Below are positions 48,701-58,040 of a stretch of 64,000 nt of DNA, one piece after another. A program made the translations under genes and the position numbers. The number at the start of each line of letters is the position of its first letter. Position 1 is the first letter of the stretch. The stretch is taken from the NCBI GenBank assembly GCA_030562195.1, contig CM060203.1, forward strand, positions 2,990,208-3,054,207, written 5' to 3'. The DNA comes from Nipponacmea schrenckii (Eukaryota; Mollusca; Gastropoda; Lottiidae). The notes beneath the pieces were generated by a model. That model saw only the letters and a program-made list of their open reading frames with translations, had not been told where the DNA came from and did no database searches.

Positions 48701-49915
48701 ATTATAGAGAAATTCTTACCGGTGAATAGAAGGCCATCGTCTACCTTATACAATAACAAAATATTAATTAACAATATCTCGTCGTTAGTGTCTGAGTAAT
48801 ATCATTAATTTGACAACAGTCGACCACACCCTATATAATATAATAAATAATTTTTTTACGTAATTTCTCATCCGGTTTTACAATAATAGAACATATTTCT
48901 CTCAGGCTACAGTGATCATGAATTAAAATTAGAAATATAAATAAGAATTAAGAGTTTTAAGGGGTAGTATGCTAGAAAATATTTATAAAATATGTTATTT
49001 ACAGTATCCTACTTCTATATATCTACTTGATCAAACTATATTTTTGTTATAAAAGGGTTAATTAAAGAATAGCGCGTACTAATTGGTAAATAGCTTGGTC
49101 GTTTTACTTATAAGGCTCAATATTGGTAAAGTTGAAAACTCATTAAATGCAAATTTGGTCAAAAGTATTGGCCCACAAGAAATTTTGGTCACAGTTATGC
49201 AGGCACAAGGTATAATGGTCACAGAAAAGGCCTATTAAAACAGGAAAAGGCACAGGGTATAATGGTCACAGTTTTACAGGCACAAGGTATAATGGTCACA
49301 GTAATACAGGCACAAGGTATAATGGTTGCAGTAATACAGGCAATCATATTATTGATACTGTGACCATTATGTGTACCGGTACTTAATACTGCAAGTAAAA
49401 TATCTTTTGTACCAGTATGTATTGCTGTGACTGTAACATTAACCATTATTGAACAGTAAAGTTATGCCTTGTTTTTTTTTAGCTTATTTGTACATTGAAT
49501 CTAGATGTAACATCTGTCAACAATATTATTCAATTACCGAAGTCATCAATCTCATTAAAATTTAATTTTGATGCTAAATTTGAGATCAACTAAGAAAACA
49601 AAATGTCAACTAGTTAGTAAGAGTTCTATCTTTCGTTCATAATTGAGAAACAAATATACAGACTGCTAAAATATTTGATCATAATACAATGAGCATCAAT
49701 GTAATAATTCGATGGAGTCAAAGAATGCCTGATTCTGAAATATAATGTAATGTCAAATACTACTCTAACTTTATAATAAAAAAATGTCACAAAGACAAAG
49801 TAGGCCAAACGATTCCACATAAATAAAACTATCATATTCGACTCACCTGTGACGCTAATGACATCAAAATTATTCCAAAAAGATAAAAACTCTTAAAATA
49901 TTCATCAAACGCCAT
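36619..49915 (-). CDS. WBP1/VOPP1-like single-pass membrane protein with PY motifs, 7 coding exons, 249 aa (gene span)
   Basis: Minus-strand exons in coding order: 49915-49847, 48744-48720, 43985-43927, 38479-38385, 37914-37668, 37260-37173, 36785-36619. They total 750 nt, open throughout, with all junctions GT/AG. Residues 1-23 read as a signal peptide ending ILMSLASQ. The short ectodomain holds KCCDINKCC (52-60). Then comes VWNMWYFW (76-83) and a membrane segment to about 99, SCFGGCGYYRRKR, and a Pro-rich cytoplasmic tail with PPPY (160-163), LPPY (180-183) and PPSY (216-219). The last two tyrosine sites lie in repeated YSEVV contexts. The CC...CC, WYFW and PY arrangement matches the WBP1/VOPP1 branch of Shisa-like transmembrane adaptors, whose PY motifs recruit WW-domain proteins such as NEDD4-type ligases. 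Only four ectodomain Cys are seen where six are usual. The family call is by pattern, not search. Confidence 0.75.
37173..37260 (-). CDS. WBP1-like exon 6: LPPY motif
   Basis: Acceptor TTTTTCAG, donor CTG|GTAAGT, 88 nt. Encodes VVSQPNMYPPNKTDLPPYPG. The VV completes the YSEVV begun in exon 5. Confidence 0.85.
37268..37500 (-). mobile_element. SINE family A, minus strand, with a doubled tail
   Basis: Two copies of the 3' tail (GGAGTTTTACGACCTACTC and GGAGTTTTACGTTCTACTC) stand side by side, followed by an internally deleted body and head (GGGATTGAACCCTGGACC = B box). Lies in a 407-bp intron of the WBP1-like gene. Confidence 0.8.
37668..37914 (-). CDS. WBP1-like exon 5: membrane segment and first PPPY
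   Basis: Acceptor TTACAG, donor GAG|GTAGGT, 247 nt. Encodes WFIIIFIMMSCFGGCGYYRR, then RKRMAAISRIQQRDR, a His-rich stretch, and YLPPPYSE. The Cys pair at the inner membrane face could be palmitoylated (inference). Confidence 0.88.
37980..38340. repeat. 51-bp minisatellite, second locus, about 7 degraded units
   Basis: Same unit as 1372-2068 (TATTTCTATATCGCTCTACA, ATTGATGTATTGAGTACTAT). Several units have deletions. Fills most of the 470-bp intron between exons 4 and 5 of the WBP1-like gene. Confidence 0.92.
38385..38479 (-). CDS. WBP1-like exon 4: CC-CC motif and membrane entry
   Basis: Acceptor TTCCCACAG, donor CTG|GTGAG, 95 nt. Encodes KCCDINKCCPDN and KLHVWNMWYF; the Trp codon is split with exon 5. 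The double-Cys pairs and the aromatic WYFW membrane boundary are the main family signature. Confidence 0.85.
39108..39366 (-). mobile_element. SINE family B, most complete copy
   Basis: Read on the minus strand: GCACAGCGGTAAGAGCG (A box; 39329-39352), a B-box-like GAGTTCTAATCTTGATC, then CATAATTCCAGTCGACCCAG and CAGCTGTAAATGGGTACGGA. A tRNA-derived head can be recognised only in this copy. Confidence 0.82.
41887..42035 (+). mobile_element. SINE family B, partial copy
   Basis: GCACACTCATAATTCCAG through CAGCTGTAAATGAGTATGG to CTGTGAACCTAAGTTG. The head is missing. Confidence 0.7.
43290..43757. repeat. 38-bp minisatellite, about 12 units
   Basis: Unit CCTTCAGTTTTATTATCATA plus TATTATAACATTATCATT. 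Highly homogeneous, which suggests recent expansion. Confidence 0.93.
43927..43985 (-). CDS. WBP1-like exon 3: ectodomain
   Basis: Acceptor TCTTACAG, donor GAG|GTAGGT, 59 nt. Reads IHHKGGFIYKPKEIRLYSE in the only frame that joins exon 4 without a stop. No cysteine. Confidence 0.75.
44390..44700. repeat. 45-bp minisatellite, 7 units
   Basis: Unit GACCTAGGCCAGTGCTTTCA plus TTGAGACTTGTCTCTATTATTCTGT; CCTAGG and TAGGCC are palindromic cores. The minus strand is open for 119 codons (NESTGLGHRIIETSL). Intronic to the WBP1-like gene. Confidence 0.92.
45463..45717. repeat. Direct duplication of about 105 bp
   Basis: The segment with GGAATGAAATATTCAACCTT and GTGATAAATGTACAGTTTTA occurs at 45463-45571 and 45612-45717, near-identical. 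Confidence 0.8.
45775..46017. mobile_element. Foldback MITE (family D)
   Basis: Inverted arms of 56 bp (45775-45830 and 45962-46017) differ at only a few positions; each includes GATATCAGCAATTGCTGGAA. The spacer is about 130 bp. Its arm is related to the 33-bp satellite at 5463-6130. Confidence 0.85.
46280..46641 (-). mobile_element. SINE family A, full length, with 15-bp target-site duplication
   Basis: CTAAATAGCTCGGAA occurs at 46265-46279 and 46642-46656. On the minus strand it has an A box GTGGTTCAGTGGGTTAGACG and a B box GGTTCAATCCC. Best-preserved copy in the window. Confidence 0.95.
47395..47955. repeat. 34-bp minisatellite, about 15 units
   Basis: Unit AATACCTGATACAACCTGAA plus ATACAATACATATT. 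A few units carry GATTAGAAATTAAAAACA inserts at 47460 and 47660, so a larger block was itself duplicated. Confidence 0.92.
48125..48420 (+). mobile_element. 3' end of a non-LTR retrotransposon (LINE)
   Basis: One frame reads ILWNCLPYHLR and, after a one-base frame change, VFKSKLKTHLFQRPTDYHSL: the W-N-x-L-P ... F-K-x-x-L-K-T-H-L-F ending typical of L2/CR1-like reverse-transcriptase ORFs. It is followed by an AAGCGCT-containing tail and (ATTATTATC)n. 5' truncated and broken. Confidence 0.75.
48720..48744 (-). CDS. WBP1-like exon 2: proposed 25-nt microexon
   Basis: Bounded by TATAAG (acceptor) and GTAAGAAT (donor). 25 nt gives VDDGLLFT plus one base. A 3n+1 exon is exactly what is needed to join the phase-0 exon 1 to exon 3, which has to start in phase 1. 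The acceptor has a weak pyrimidine tract, so a different small exon cannot be excluded. Confidence 0.55.
48745..49846 (-). other. WBP1-like intron 1, with a 30-bp array
   Basis: About five units of CACAAGGTATAATGGTCACA plus GTAATACAGG lie at 49200-49345. The rest is AT-rich. Confidence 0.75.
49200..49345. repeat. 30-bp tandem repeat, about 5 units
   Basis: AATGGTCACA recurs at 49261, 49291 and 49321, with diverged units on either side. The open minus frame (ITVTIIPCAC) is a consequence of the period. Confidence 0.85.
49847..49915 (-). CDS. WBP1-like exon 1: signal peptide
   Basis: ATG at 49915-49913 in a good context. Encodes MAFDEYFKSF, a hydrophobic core LFGIILMSL, and ASQ. Donor CAG|GTGAGT, phase 0. 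69 nt. Confidence 0.8.
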
Positions 49916-50595
49916 TATCTATACATTTGATTGTTCTATTCCCTCAAAATATTGTTGGTTTTCTCGTTCTTCACAAATTATCTAATTGACCTTCACCTTC
50001 ACATCGAGTTACGTCCCTTGAATATTAAATGGTGTAATCTCCCTTGAACTGCTTTGCGGAATCAATGTGTGCGTTAAAGGGATTGTCTTCCAAATTATTT
50101 ATATGTATTTCGGACACGGATAGGATCAATATGCACCTTTCCAATTTTTGTTCATACGTCTGTGGTTCCTGCAATTTTACTAAAACTAATTGTTTATGAC
50201 GTTACTGCTGCAATTTTTGTGATAAGTGACGTCAAAAAAAATATAGTATTAATTGAATAAGTGGAACTACAAGACATCTTTACTAAATATTAGATTAGTG
50301 TCCCAAATACCTATTCGGTTTTTAGAAAACCTCTTTAAATGAGAAAGGTTCCAATTTCCGCCTTATATCTGTTATTCGGATCGTATATTTCCAAAAAGTT
50401 AACCCTAGATGAGAATTTTAGTGGGGGAGTGAGATTATTCAATCGATCTGAAGATATTGTAGCTAATATAGCCTGGAATTTAAAAATCGTTTTTTTTTTA
50501 GTAAATGTGACACAACAGAAAAATAAGTAATAGCACTGTGGGTAGAGAGTAGAAACGGGCTATATCATAATCGTAACGTTAGTGGAATGTCGAGG

Positions 50596-50604
50596 TATAT
50601 AATA
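50596..50604 (+). promoter_or_regulatory. TATA-like box upstream of the proposed protease exon 1
   Basis: TATATAATA in the context GAGGTATATAATAAGCC, 44 bp before the ATG at 50648. The spacing fits a start site near 50626-50635. It is the best-placed core-promoter motif between the divergent genes, in an AT-rich background where chance matches are common. Confidence 0.4.
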
Positions 50605-50647
50605 AGCCTCAAGAAATAATTCGTCATAGCTGACATCATTCACCGTC

Positions 50648-50658
50648 ATGGCTGGACA
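50648..50658 (+). CDS. Proposed 11-nt first coding exon of the protease
   Basis: ATGGCTGGACA followed by GTAAGA. Spliced to 53114 it reads MAGQGKMADQ in frame with the protease, giving 371 aa. A TATA-like box lies about 50 bp upstream and the ATG is in a GTCATGG context. Frame agreement alone has a one-in-three chance, so this is a proposal. The alternative is that this is 5' UTR and translation starts at 53121. Confidence 0.45.
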
Positions 50659-53113
50659 GTAAGAAATTCCCACCTACATATTTCTACTAAAAATAGCCAA
50701 TATACAGTGGTTTCAATTGTATCCGGGATTGTCTTATTTATATATCGAGTTTTCTGGGAATCCAGTTTTACTCAAGAAATTTGAATAGGGTTGTAAAATC
50801 TGATGAATTAACGTTATCCTGTACAAGTTTTCAGAAGGTTGAGAGAAGAAACAGTCTACAGTAGATTTAGATCCTGTATTTGGTTGGAGACTGAGTTTAT
50901 ATCAAGGTTTGTTACTTTATATTCAATGAATACAGTAAATATATAGACATGTATATTAGTTTGTGTAATGATTCACGCCAGTCGGGGTTTAAATACAATC
51001 TATTATTTTCATACAGAAAGGCCTGATAAAATACACACTGAGTTTAGAACGATTGATTAGTTTACTAGCTAGGCCTATAGTATAATGATATACATGTTAT
51101 TTTACTTTAACCGGGGAATGTAAATACACAATACCGGTGTATATAGGTATATAAAATATTGGTCAATATTGGTCAATATACATATGTATATATATAAATA
51201 AAAACAATTGTTATGGATAGACACTTATATATAATATATATTATAACTTTCAACGTTTCAATGTGGTTCTCACACCGTCTATCCATAACAATTGTTTTCA
51301 TTTATCTACACTTGTGATTCTAACATGCCATTGAAGGATTATGTATATATACATCATATTGGCCTATTATTGTGATAAAATTAGTTCCAATTGTATATAG
51401 TTTCTAGGTAAAACAAAAATTAGATTTCCTGGGACAGGACATAGGCTCTAGAGAAGGAGTTCTAAAACTCTGGTCCGCAGGCTAGATCCGGCCCACGAAA
51501 GCTTTTTAACTAGAAAATTTTTGTGTGTAAAATTCCAAATTCTTCAAGGGATAAACATGATTTGTTTGTAAAAGGGTTTATCCATAGCAACCAAAAACCA
51601 TATCCCACACATAAATTAATGGGGAACTCCTGTTCTAGAGTTCACGAACTATATATAAAGAGTTTATATCTACACGTCATTTTGACCTATATTTACTATT
51701 AATGACTAATTCCTTTGAACCAATCAAACTACCAACTACTACAAATACCAACAACTACCTAGTTTGTGATATCAGAATTTGCTGGAAGTGAACATTAACT
51801 TGTTATCTTCCCACCAACCTAATTACTTAAATTGAGGTTTTGATTTTGTCTCGAATTGTTAAATATAAAACCTGTCGCACTATTTATTGGGAGTCAAGTG
51901 GTAGAATTTCGTTCACCTTTTTAAATTATTTGTTTCGGTTGAATGAACAGGTATACTTGTTGTTTGGAGTTTATCCAGAGATATGTAGGCTACTTTCGTA
52001 ATAGCTTGAATTAAGTACCCAGTAAATACAGGCATGATTGACCTCTGTAACAGGTGAAACACAATCCAAGCAATAGAAATGGCGGAAAAGCAGATTTGAA
52101 ATTGATAAATAAGTCAATTTGAGTTAATTGGAAAAAGAAAAATCTCAATATGGTGTTTGGTTTAGAAAAAAAAAATTGAAAAAAATAAGTATAAGTCCAA
52201 AAAATTGTTGTTGAATGGTGAAAAAGTTGAACTTTTTGGGTCACTCTTGAAAACCTGCTATCTAGGAGATGAGAAAGATTAAATATGAGCCATTTTGAGG
52301 GTCAAAAATTCCATTCTTTGACAAGTTTTGGGTTAGTTAGGGATGGCCATAAAGGTCGTGGATCCAATAGTTATAAGAAATCAAACGGCTTTGTAGATAT
52401 CAAAGGCTTACACAATATATGTTTATATATATATGGCGAGGTCTATAATATAGGCCCTACTTGTATAATGACCACTGTGACATAGTTTTAAATAGTTCAT
52501 AGGTCACAGGTTACTTGAATTTACGACCAAAGTTGATAACACTAATCGCGAAGGTTCAAGTGTTACATCATAATTAAACAGATTGAACGTTTGAGGACCA
52601 TTAACCTACTTAAATACAGATTACTCAGACAATATCTGGCCTAAATATGACGTCACATCAGTGCAAAATTACCGCCATTTTTAAATGAAAATTGTTCTCT
52701 TGACTCAATGCTGTACAAAGAAGCTGGATATTGGTCCACAAAGATCAATGACGTCACATCTGTATTTTAATTTAAGATATTACAAATAATTCTGGAGAAT
52801 GAGCCATTGGCACTAGTGTTGCTAGTTGATGGGCCCGGCAGGGTCAACAAAATGATCCCAAAATGAGGACCCAAAGGCTCATGCTATTCTTTCATTATGT
52901 AAAATAAATAATAATAATAAAACAAATTGAAAGTAGTGGGATCAAATCGTCACAGAATTTCTCACTTAAATCTTAATAGACAGTTTATCATTGATTCTCA
53001 ATATATTTTTATTATCTAGTGAGCCTTTACAAGACATATTTCATGGTACGCCCATTCACCTGTTTTCTCATTGAATTGTATGATTTAATCAAAACACATT
53101 TCTTTAACTTCAG
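50659..53113 (+). other. Putative intron 1 of the protease gene
   Basis: Holds a hairpin (51196-51303), a hAT-like MITE (51446-51640) and one MITE D arm (51735-51815). No open frame has motif support. Confidence 0.5.
51446..51640. mobile_element. hAT-like non-autonomous element
   Basis: GGAGTTCTAAAACTCTGGTC, then CGCAGGCTAGATCCGGCCCA at the left end; the inverted counterpart GGGGAACTCCTGTTC is at the right. CTCTAGAG and TTCTAGAG flank it as a near-perfect 8-bp duplication. Confidence 0.7.
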
Positions 53114-54218
53114 GGGTAAAATGGCGGACCAAGCATCAGTTGACGAACCTAAACTTGAGGTTGAGATAGCCACAGAAGCTTTTCCCATGCTGGATGATAT
53201 AGTTGACTGCGCTAAAAACCCGGGACACAAGAAGTTCTTGCCGTACAATGCATTTAAGATGAACCATCTACCGCCAAGGTACAGATCCGAGAAGCTTTAT
53301 AATTATCTGAAGAAGGTCGGAGATAGTGTGGTCCGACTGACCGTAACGTGCGAAGACGGACGAAAGCGTTTTGGATCCGGCGTCATTTGGAAATATCGTG
53401 GTGTTCTGTACATCTACACCAATAACCACGTGGTAGAGACAGACTTCCAGGCCAAAAATACTATCATTGATTTCCATTATAACTATAACAATTGTCCAGA
53501 TATACAACACTCCAAAGGAACATCTCTCGTTTACACTTTCTCTAAAATGGACAAATCCATGATCACATTTGACCCAGTGCCTAAAGGATTCGATCATTTC
53601 TACATGCCAGACTCCGGACGTTGTCGTGGAATCATCAAGGTAAAAATTGACGGAGTTGAAAATGAATTACGGGGATTGACTTGCGTCCACAAAGATAAAA
53701 TGTGCGTAGTTGTGCGCAACAAGTCGGATATCTCATGGACGGATGATCTTGCCAAAGAGGCTACCGTATATTTCAGAGAATTTGACGAACGTGATAAAAT
53801 ATACGCCACCTTTTCCGGGGTTCTTGAATCGAACCAAGACATGACCTTTCTGGAATTTGACGAGGTTCCTGACATGATCCGCGACGAAATGAAAAAGGAG
53901 GAACATTTTTGGGAAAGTGTGGAAGGCAAGACCTACCCGATAGTTATAGCTCACCCTCACGGCGGTCCAAAAATGGTGACCATAGGAAAAAAGATCGAAG
54001 TTGAAAATAAGGAAGACATGGGTGTCGTACTGCACCATTCGGCAGGGACTTGTAGTGGTTCAAGCGGGGGTGCAGTAGTGGCTATAGGTGGAGAAAATAA
54101 AGTGAGAGGATTGTACGGGTACGCCTTTCTACATTGTCAAGGTTGTAAGTCAACTAAATATACTAGCCAGACCGGCTCTGATAATTTAAATACCTCCTCC
54201 CTTTCTATCTGGTTATGA
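53114..54218 (+). CDS. Intracellular trypsin-fold serine protease, main exon
   Basis: The frame is open from a strong acceptor (TTTAACTTCAG, AG at 53112-53113) to TGA at 54218. If translation starts at ATG 53121 (MADQASVDEP) the protein has 365 residues. It has no signal peptide or membrane segment. Residues 84-103 include FGSGVIW and TNNHVV (His103), 239-245 are QDMTFLE (Asp240), and 310-317 are TCSGSSGG (Ser315): the His/Asp/Ser order and the GxSGG motif of S1-fold proteases. The N-terminal 70 residues, with NHLPPRYRSEKLYNYL, resemble a set of mollusc trypsin-like proteins known to me only from memory. Its substrate is unknown. The last 25 residues are low-complexity and begin at a GTAAGT (54145), so a further 3' exon is possible. 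Confidence 0.82.
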
Positions 54219-54959
54219 GAAACATGCTTTGGGAGAAGCTAGTGCACAGAAACATGGCAATAGAAATGCATCACATAATAATCGGTAGCGGGCAGTAAAC
54301 GTCGACGATGTATATATGGAAATGTGTTATAATCCAGAAGGAGCTAAATCTTAGCGCTTGGATGGATTCCTTTTTTTAAAATTAATATTTTTTAAACTTA
54401 TATGGATCTGATTCATTATTTTAACAGTGTAACACAATCGCCATATTATATCTGAAAGGGTTAACAACTCATGTATGGCATAATAACCTTTTTATTTGAA
54501 AAAAAGACGTCATTTTTACGAAGGAACTTGTAGGGTTGGTTTAAAACTCAATTATCACTGCTATTTTTGTCGATTTATCGACATTTTCCATGACTTTTTA
54601 ACTATATTTTGTTTATTTTATAAAGTTCATACAATTTTGATGTTTTCGTTTAATATATATTGTAATCTTCAACTTGTACATGTATTTATTTTACTTTAAA
54701 TCAATAGAATTTAATTCCATTTACCCTTTTGCATTGTTTCCTTTCCAACACTAATGTTGTAACACAATATTGTTGTTCCATCCGGGGCTATTGGCAATAA
54801 GTCATTCCGAGTCCTGATGGTCGTGTCTGACCTCAGATCATTATTGTGCAATATATTAGGGCACTGTTTCTCGGAATCCATACAATCAATTTTTGTCATC
54901 GGTCACATTAACCACATATTTCCATATTTAAAGTTTGTGACAATAGGTTATACGGTTTA
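54219..54959. other. Protease 3' flank
   Basis: No good AATAAA was found close to the stop. AT-rich, with no gene recognised. Confidence 0.5.
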
Positions 54960-57022
54960 GCTGTGTCACGATTTACCATCACATCAAGTAACGATTTGCC
55001 ATTTCAAAAGAACATAATTTGCCATTACCATAGGAGATAATTTGCCAATACAATACGTCGCGATTTGCCATTACAATACGTCACGATTTGCCATTACAAT
55101 AGGACATACTTTGCCAATACAATACGTCACGATTTGCCATTACAATAGGACATACTTTGCCAATACAATACGTCACGATTTGCACTTACAATAGTACATA
55201 ATTTGCCATTACATAATAATTTGCACGAATACTTGCCAATACAATACGTCATGATTTGCCATTATAATACGTCACGATTTGCCATTACAATAGGACATAA
55301 TTTGCCATTACAATAAGGACACAATTTGCCAATACAATGGACGTCAGAATTGCCATACAATACGTCGCGATTTCCATTACAATAGGACATACTTTGCCAA
55401 TACAATACGTCCGATTGCCATTACAAAAGGACATATTTTGCCAATACAATACGTCACGATTTGTCCATTACAATAAAACATACTTTGCATTACAAAAGGA
55501 CACTTTGCCATTACAATTGTGCAGATATTGCCAATACAATACGTCCGATTTGCCATTACAATACGCACTAATTTTCTATTACAATAAGCATACATAGTAC
55601 GATTTGCCATTACAATACGTCACGATTTGCCATTACAATAGGACATACTTTGCCAATACAATACGTCACGATTTGCCATTACAATAGGACATATTTTGCC
55701 AATACAATACGTCACGATTTGCCATTACAATATGACATAATTTGCCATTACATAGGAATAATTTGCCAATACAATACGTCACGATTTGCCATTACAATAG
55801 GACATACTTTGCCAATACAATACGTCACGATTTGCCATTACAATAGGACATACTTTGCCATTACAATACGTCACGATTTGCCATTACAATAGGACATACT
55901 TTGCCAATACAATACGTCACGATTTGCCATTTCAATACGTCACAATTTGCCATTACAATAAAACATAATTTGCCATTACAAAAGGACATACTTTGCCAAT
56001 ACAATACGTCACGATTTGCCAATACAATACGTCACGATTTGCCATTACAATAGGACATAATTTGCCATTACCATAGGAGATAATTTGCCAATACAATACG
56101 TCACGATTTGCCATTACAATACGTCACGATTTGCCATTACAATAGGACATACTTTGCCAATACAATACGTCACGATTTGCCATTACAATAGGACATATTT
56201 TGCCAATACAATACGTCACGATTTGCCATTACAATAAAACATAATTTGCCATTACAAAAGGACATACTTGCCAATACAATACGTCACGATTTGCCAATAC
56301 AATACGTCACGATTTGCCATTACAATAGGACATAATTTGCCATTACCATAGGAGATAATTTGCCAATACAATACGTCGCGATTTGCCATTACAATACGTC
56401 ACGATTTGCCATTACAATAGGACATACTTTGCCAATACAATACGTCACGATTTGCCATTACAATAGGACATATTTTGCCAATACAATACGTCACGATTTG
56501 CCATTACAATATGACATAATTTGCCATTACCATAGGAGATAATTTGCCAATACAATACGTCACGATTTGCCATTACAATAGGACATACTTTGCCAATACA
56601 ATACGTCACGATTTGCCATTACAATAGGACATACTTTGCCAATACAAAACGTCACGATTTGCACTTACAATAGGACATACTTTGCCAATACAATACGTCA
56701 CGATTTGCCATTTCAAAAGAACATAATTTGCCATTACCATAGGAGATAATTTGCCAATACAATACGTCGCGATTTGCCATTACAATACGTCACGATTTGC
56801 CATTACAATAGGACATACTTTGCCAATACAATACGTCACGATTTGCACTTACAATAGGACATAATTTGCCATTATAATACGTCACGAATTGCCATTACAA
56901 TAGGTCATAATTTGCCATTATAATACGTCACGATTTGCCAATACAATAGGACATAATTTGTTATTGCAATAAGTCACGATTTTCAATCACCAAAGTCCCG
57001 AGTTACCACCATGAATTGCCAT
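54960..57022. repeat. 2-kb satellite of 23-bp units arranged as 46-bp dimers
   Basis: The two alternating units are ACGTCACGATTTGCCATTAC plus AAT, and AGGACATACTTTGCCAATAC plus AAT. There are about 85-90 units. Blocks of roughly 300 bp with a CATTACCATAGGAGATAATT marker recur, so there is a higher-order repeat. Dozens of units carry ACGTCAC, a cAMP-response-element half-site sequence. Confidence 0.95.
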
Positions 57023-57834
57023 GGAAAGGGACAGGTTCGCTATTCGTTTGACTAATCCTGCCTTAGTCCAAGAACGGGAAATGTTTTTTCTAAGCTAATA
57101 TAAGTGTCTCACATCTCACATTGCAACCTTTCAATTCATGTGTGTCCAGAATTATTGAAACTAATATATATTCAATCACCCGTTTTTTTTTTTAAATTAA
57201 CATATAGAAGATGTGCACCTTTGTGAGGTGTTGAGTTAAATATCTTGAAATAAGCCTATGGTAATGGTCATGTAGCGATCAAGGACAGTCGACTGTCATT
57301 TGGATATATTAATTACTTGGCGAGCTTTGAAGGTCAGGGGTGACAAGATATACGGTTCTCAGAAGTTGTTGCTATAGTTTAATTTTAGTTAAACAGATTG
57401 TTCTAAATAGACTGATAAGACTTGTTATGTAGATTTATTGTGCTCACGGTGGGACACAACAGACTGGAAGTTGACCAAGTATCAGTCCATTTAGATATAA
57501 AACAAACCCTTCATTTATTACTGTCTACAACGGCACTTATCAAGAAACTTTATCAAAATACAGATGTATGATTATGTTCGTAACACACAAAAGAAACACG
57601 AAACCAAACTTCTTGATCTGAATTTGTACTGATAGCTTGACAAATTTATTTCGTGTAGTAAAATGCAGTAACTCCATAACAATAATTATGCAAACCAGAC
57701 GTTTTGCGTCATCGACCTTATGATAACGACGTTTTATTGGTCCAGCTTTAAAGGGATTGTAAAGAGGTGTTGAATACTCTTTATTTTTGAGGTTCTCAGT
57801 CAGGTTGGTTCGAGGGTTGGTACTAACATGATGC

Positions 57835-58040
57835 CATTTGCTTTCAGATCTCGATCAGCGTGTGAAAGTTCGATGATCTTGAACAAGTCATTTTCACTCA
57901 TAATTCCAGCCCACCCAGATGTTAATGGGTACGGATAATCGGAGAAAGATTAATGCCAAGAGGTTGGTCCAAGGACCACCTGGTAGACAGGATCTTTAAC
58001 TGTGAACTTAAGTTGTTGATCTTGTAAAATATAGTTTCTT
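57835..58040 (+). mobile_element. SINE family B, copy with intact body
   Basis: ATCTCGATCAGCGTGTGAAA through CACTCATAATTCCAGCCCAC, GTTAATGGGTACGGATAATC and CTTGTAAAATATAG. The head is missing. Confidence 0.8.

Noticed and set aside
53019..53120. Upstream ATG in frame with the protease
   Set aside because: The sequence directly before 53114 is a good splice acceptor (TTTAACTTCAG), so the 34 codons in front (MSLYKTYF...) are more likely intron.
53268..54038. Minus-strand open frames across the protease exon
   Set aside because: Antisense shadows of a coding exon with a full catalytic triad.
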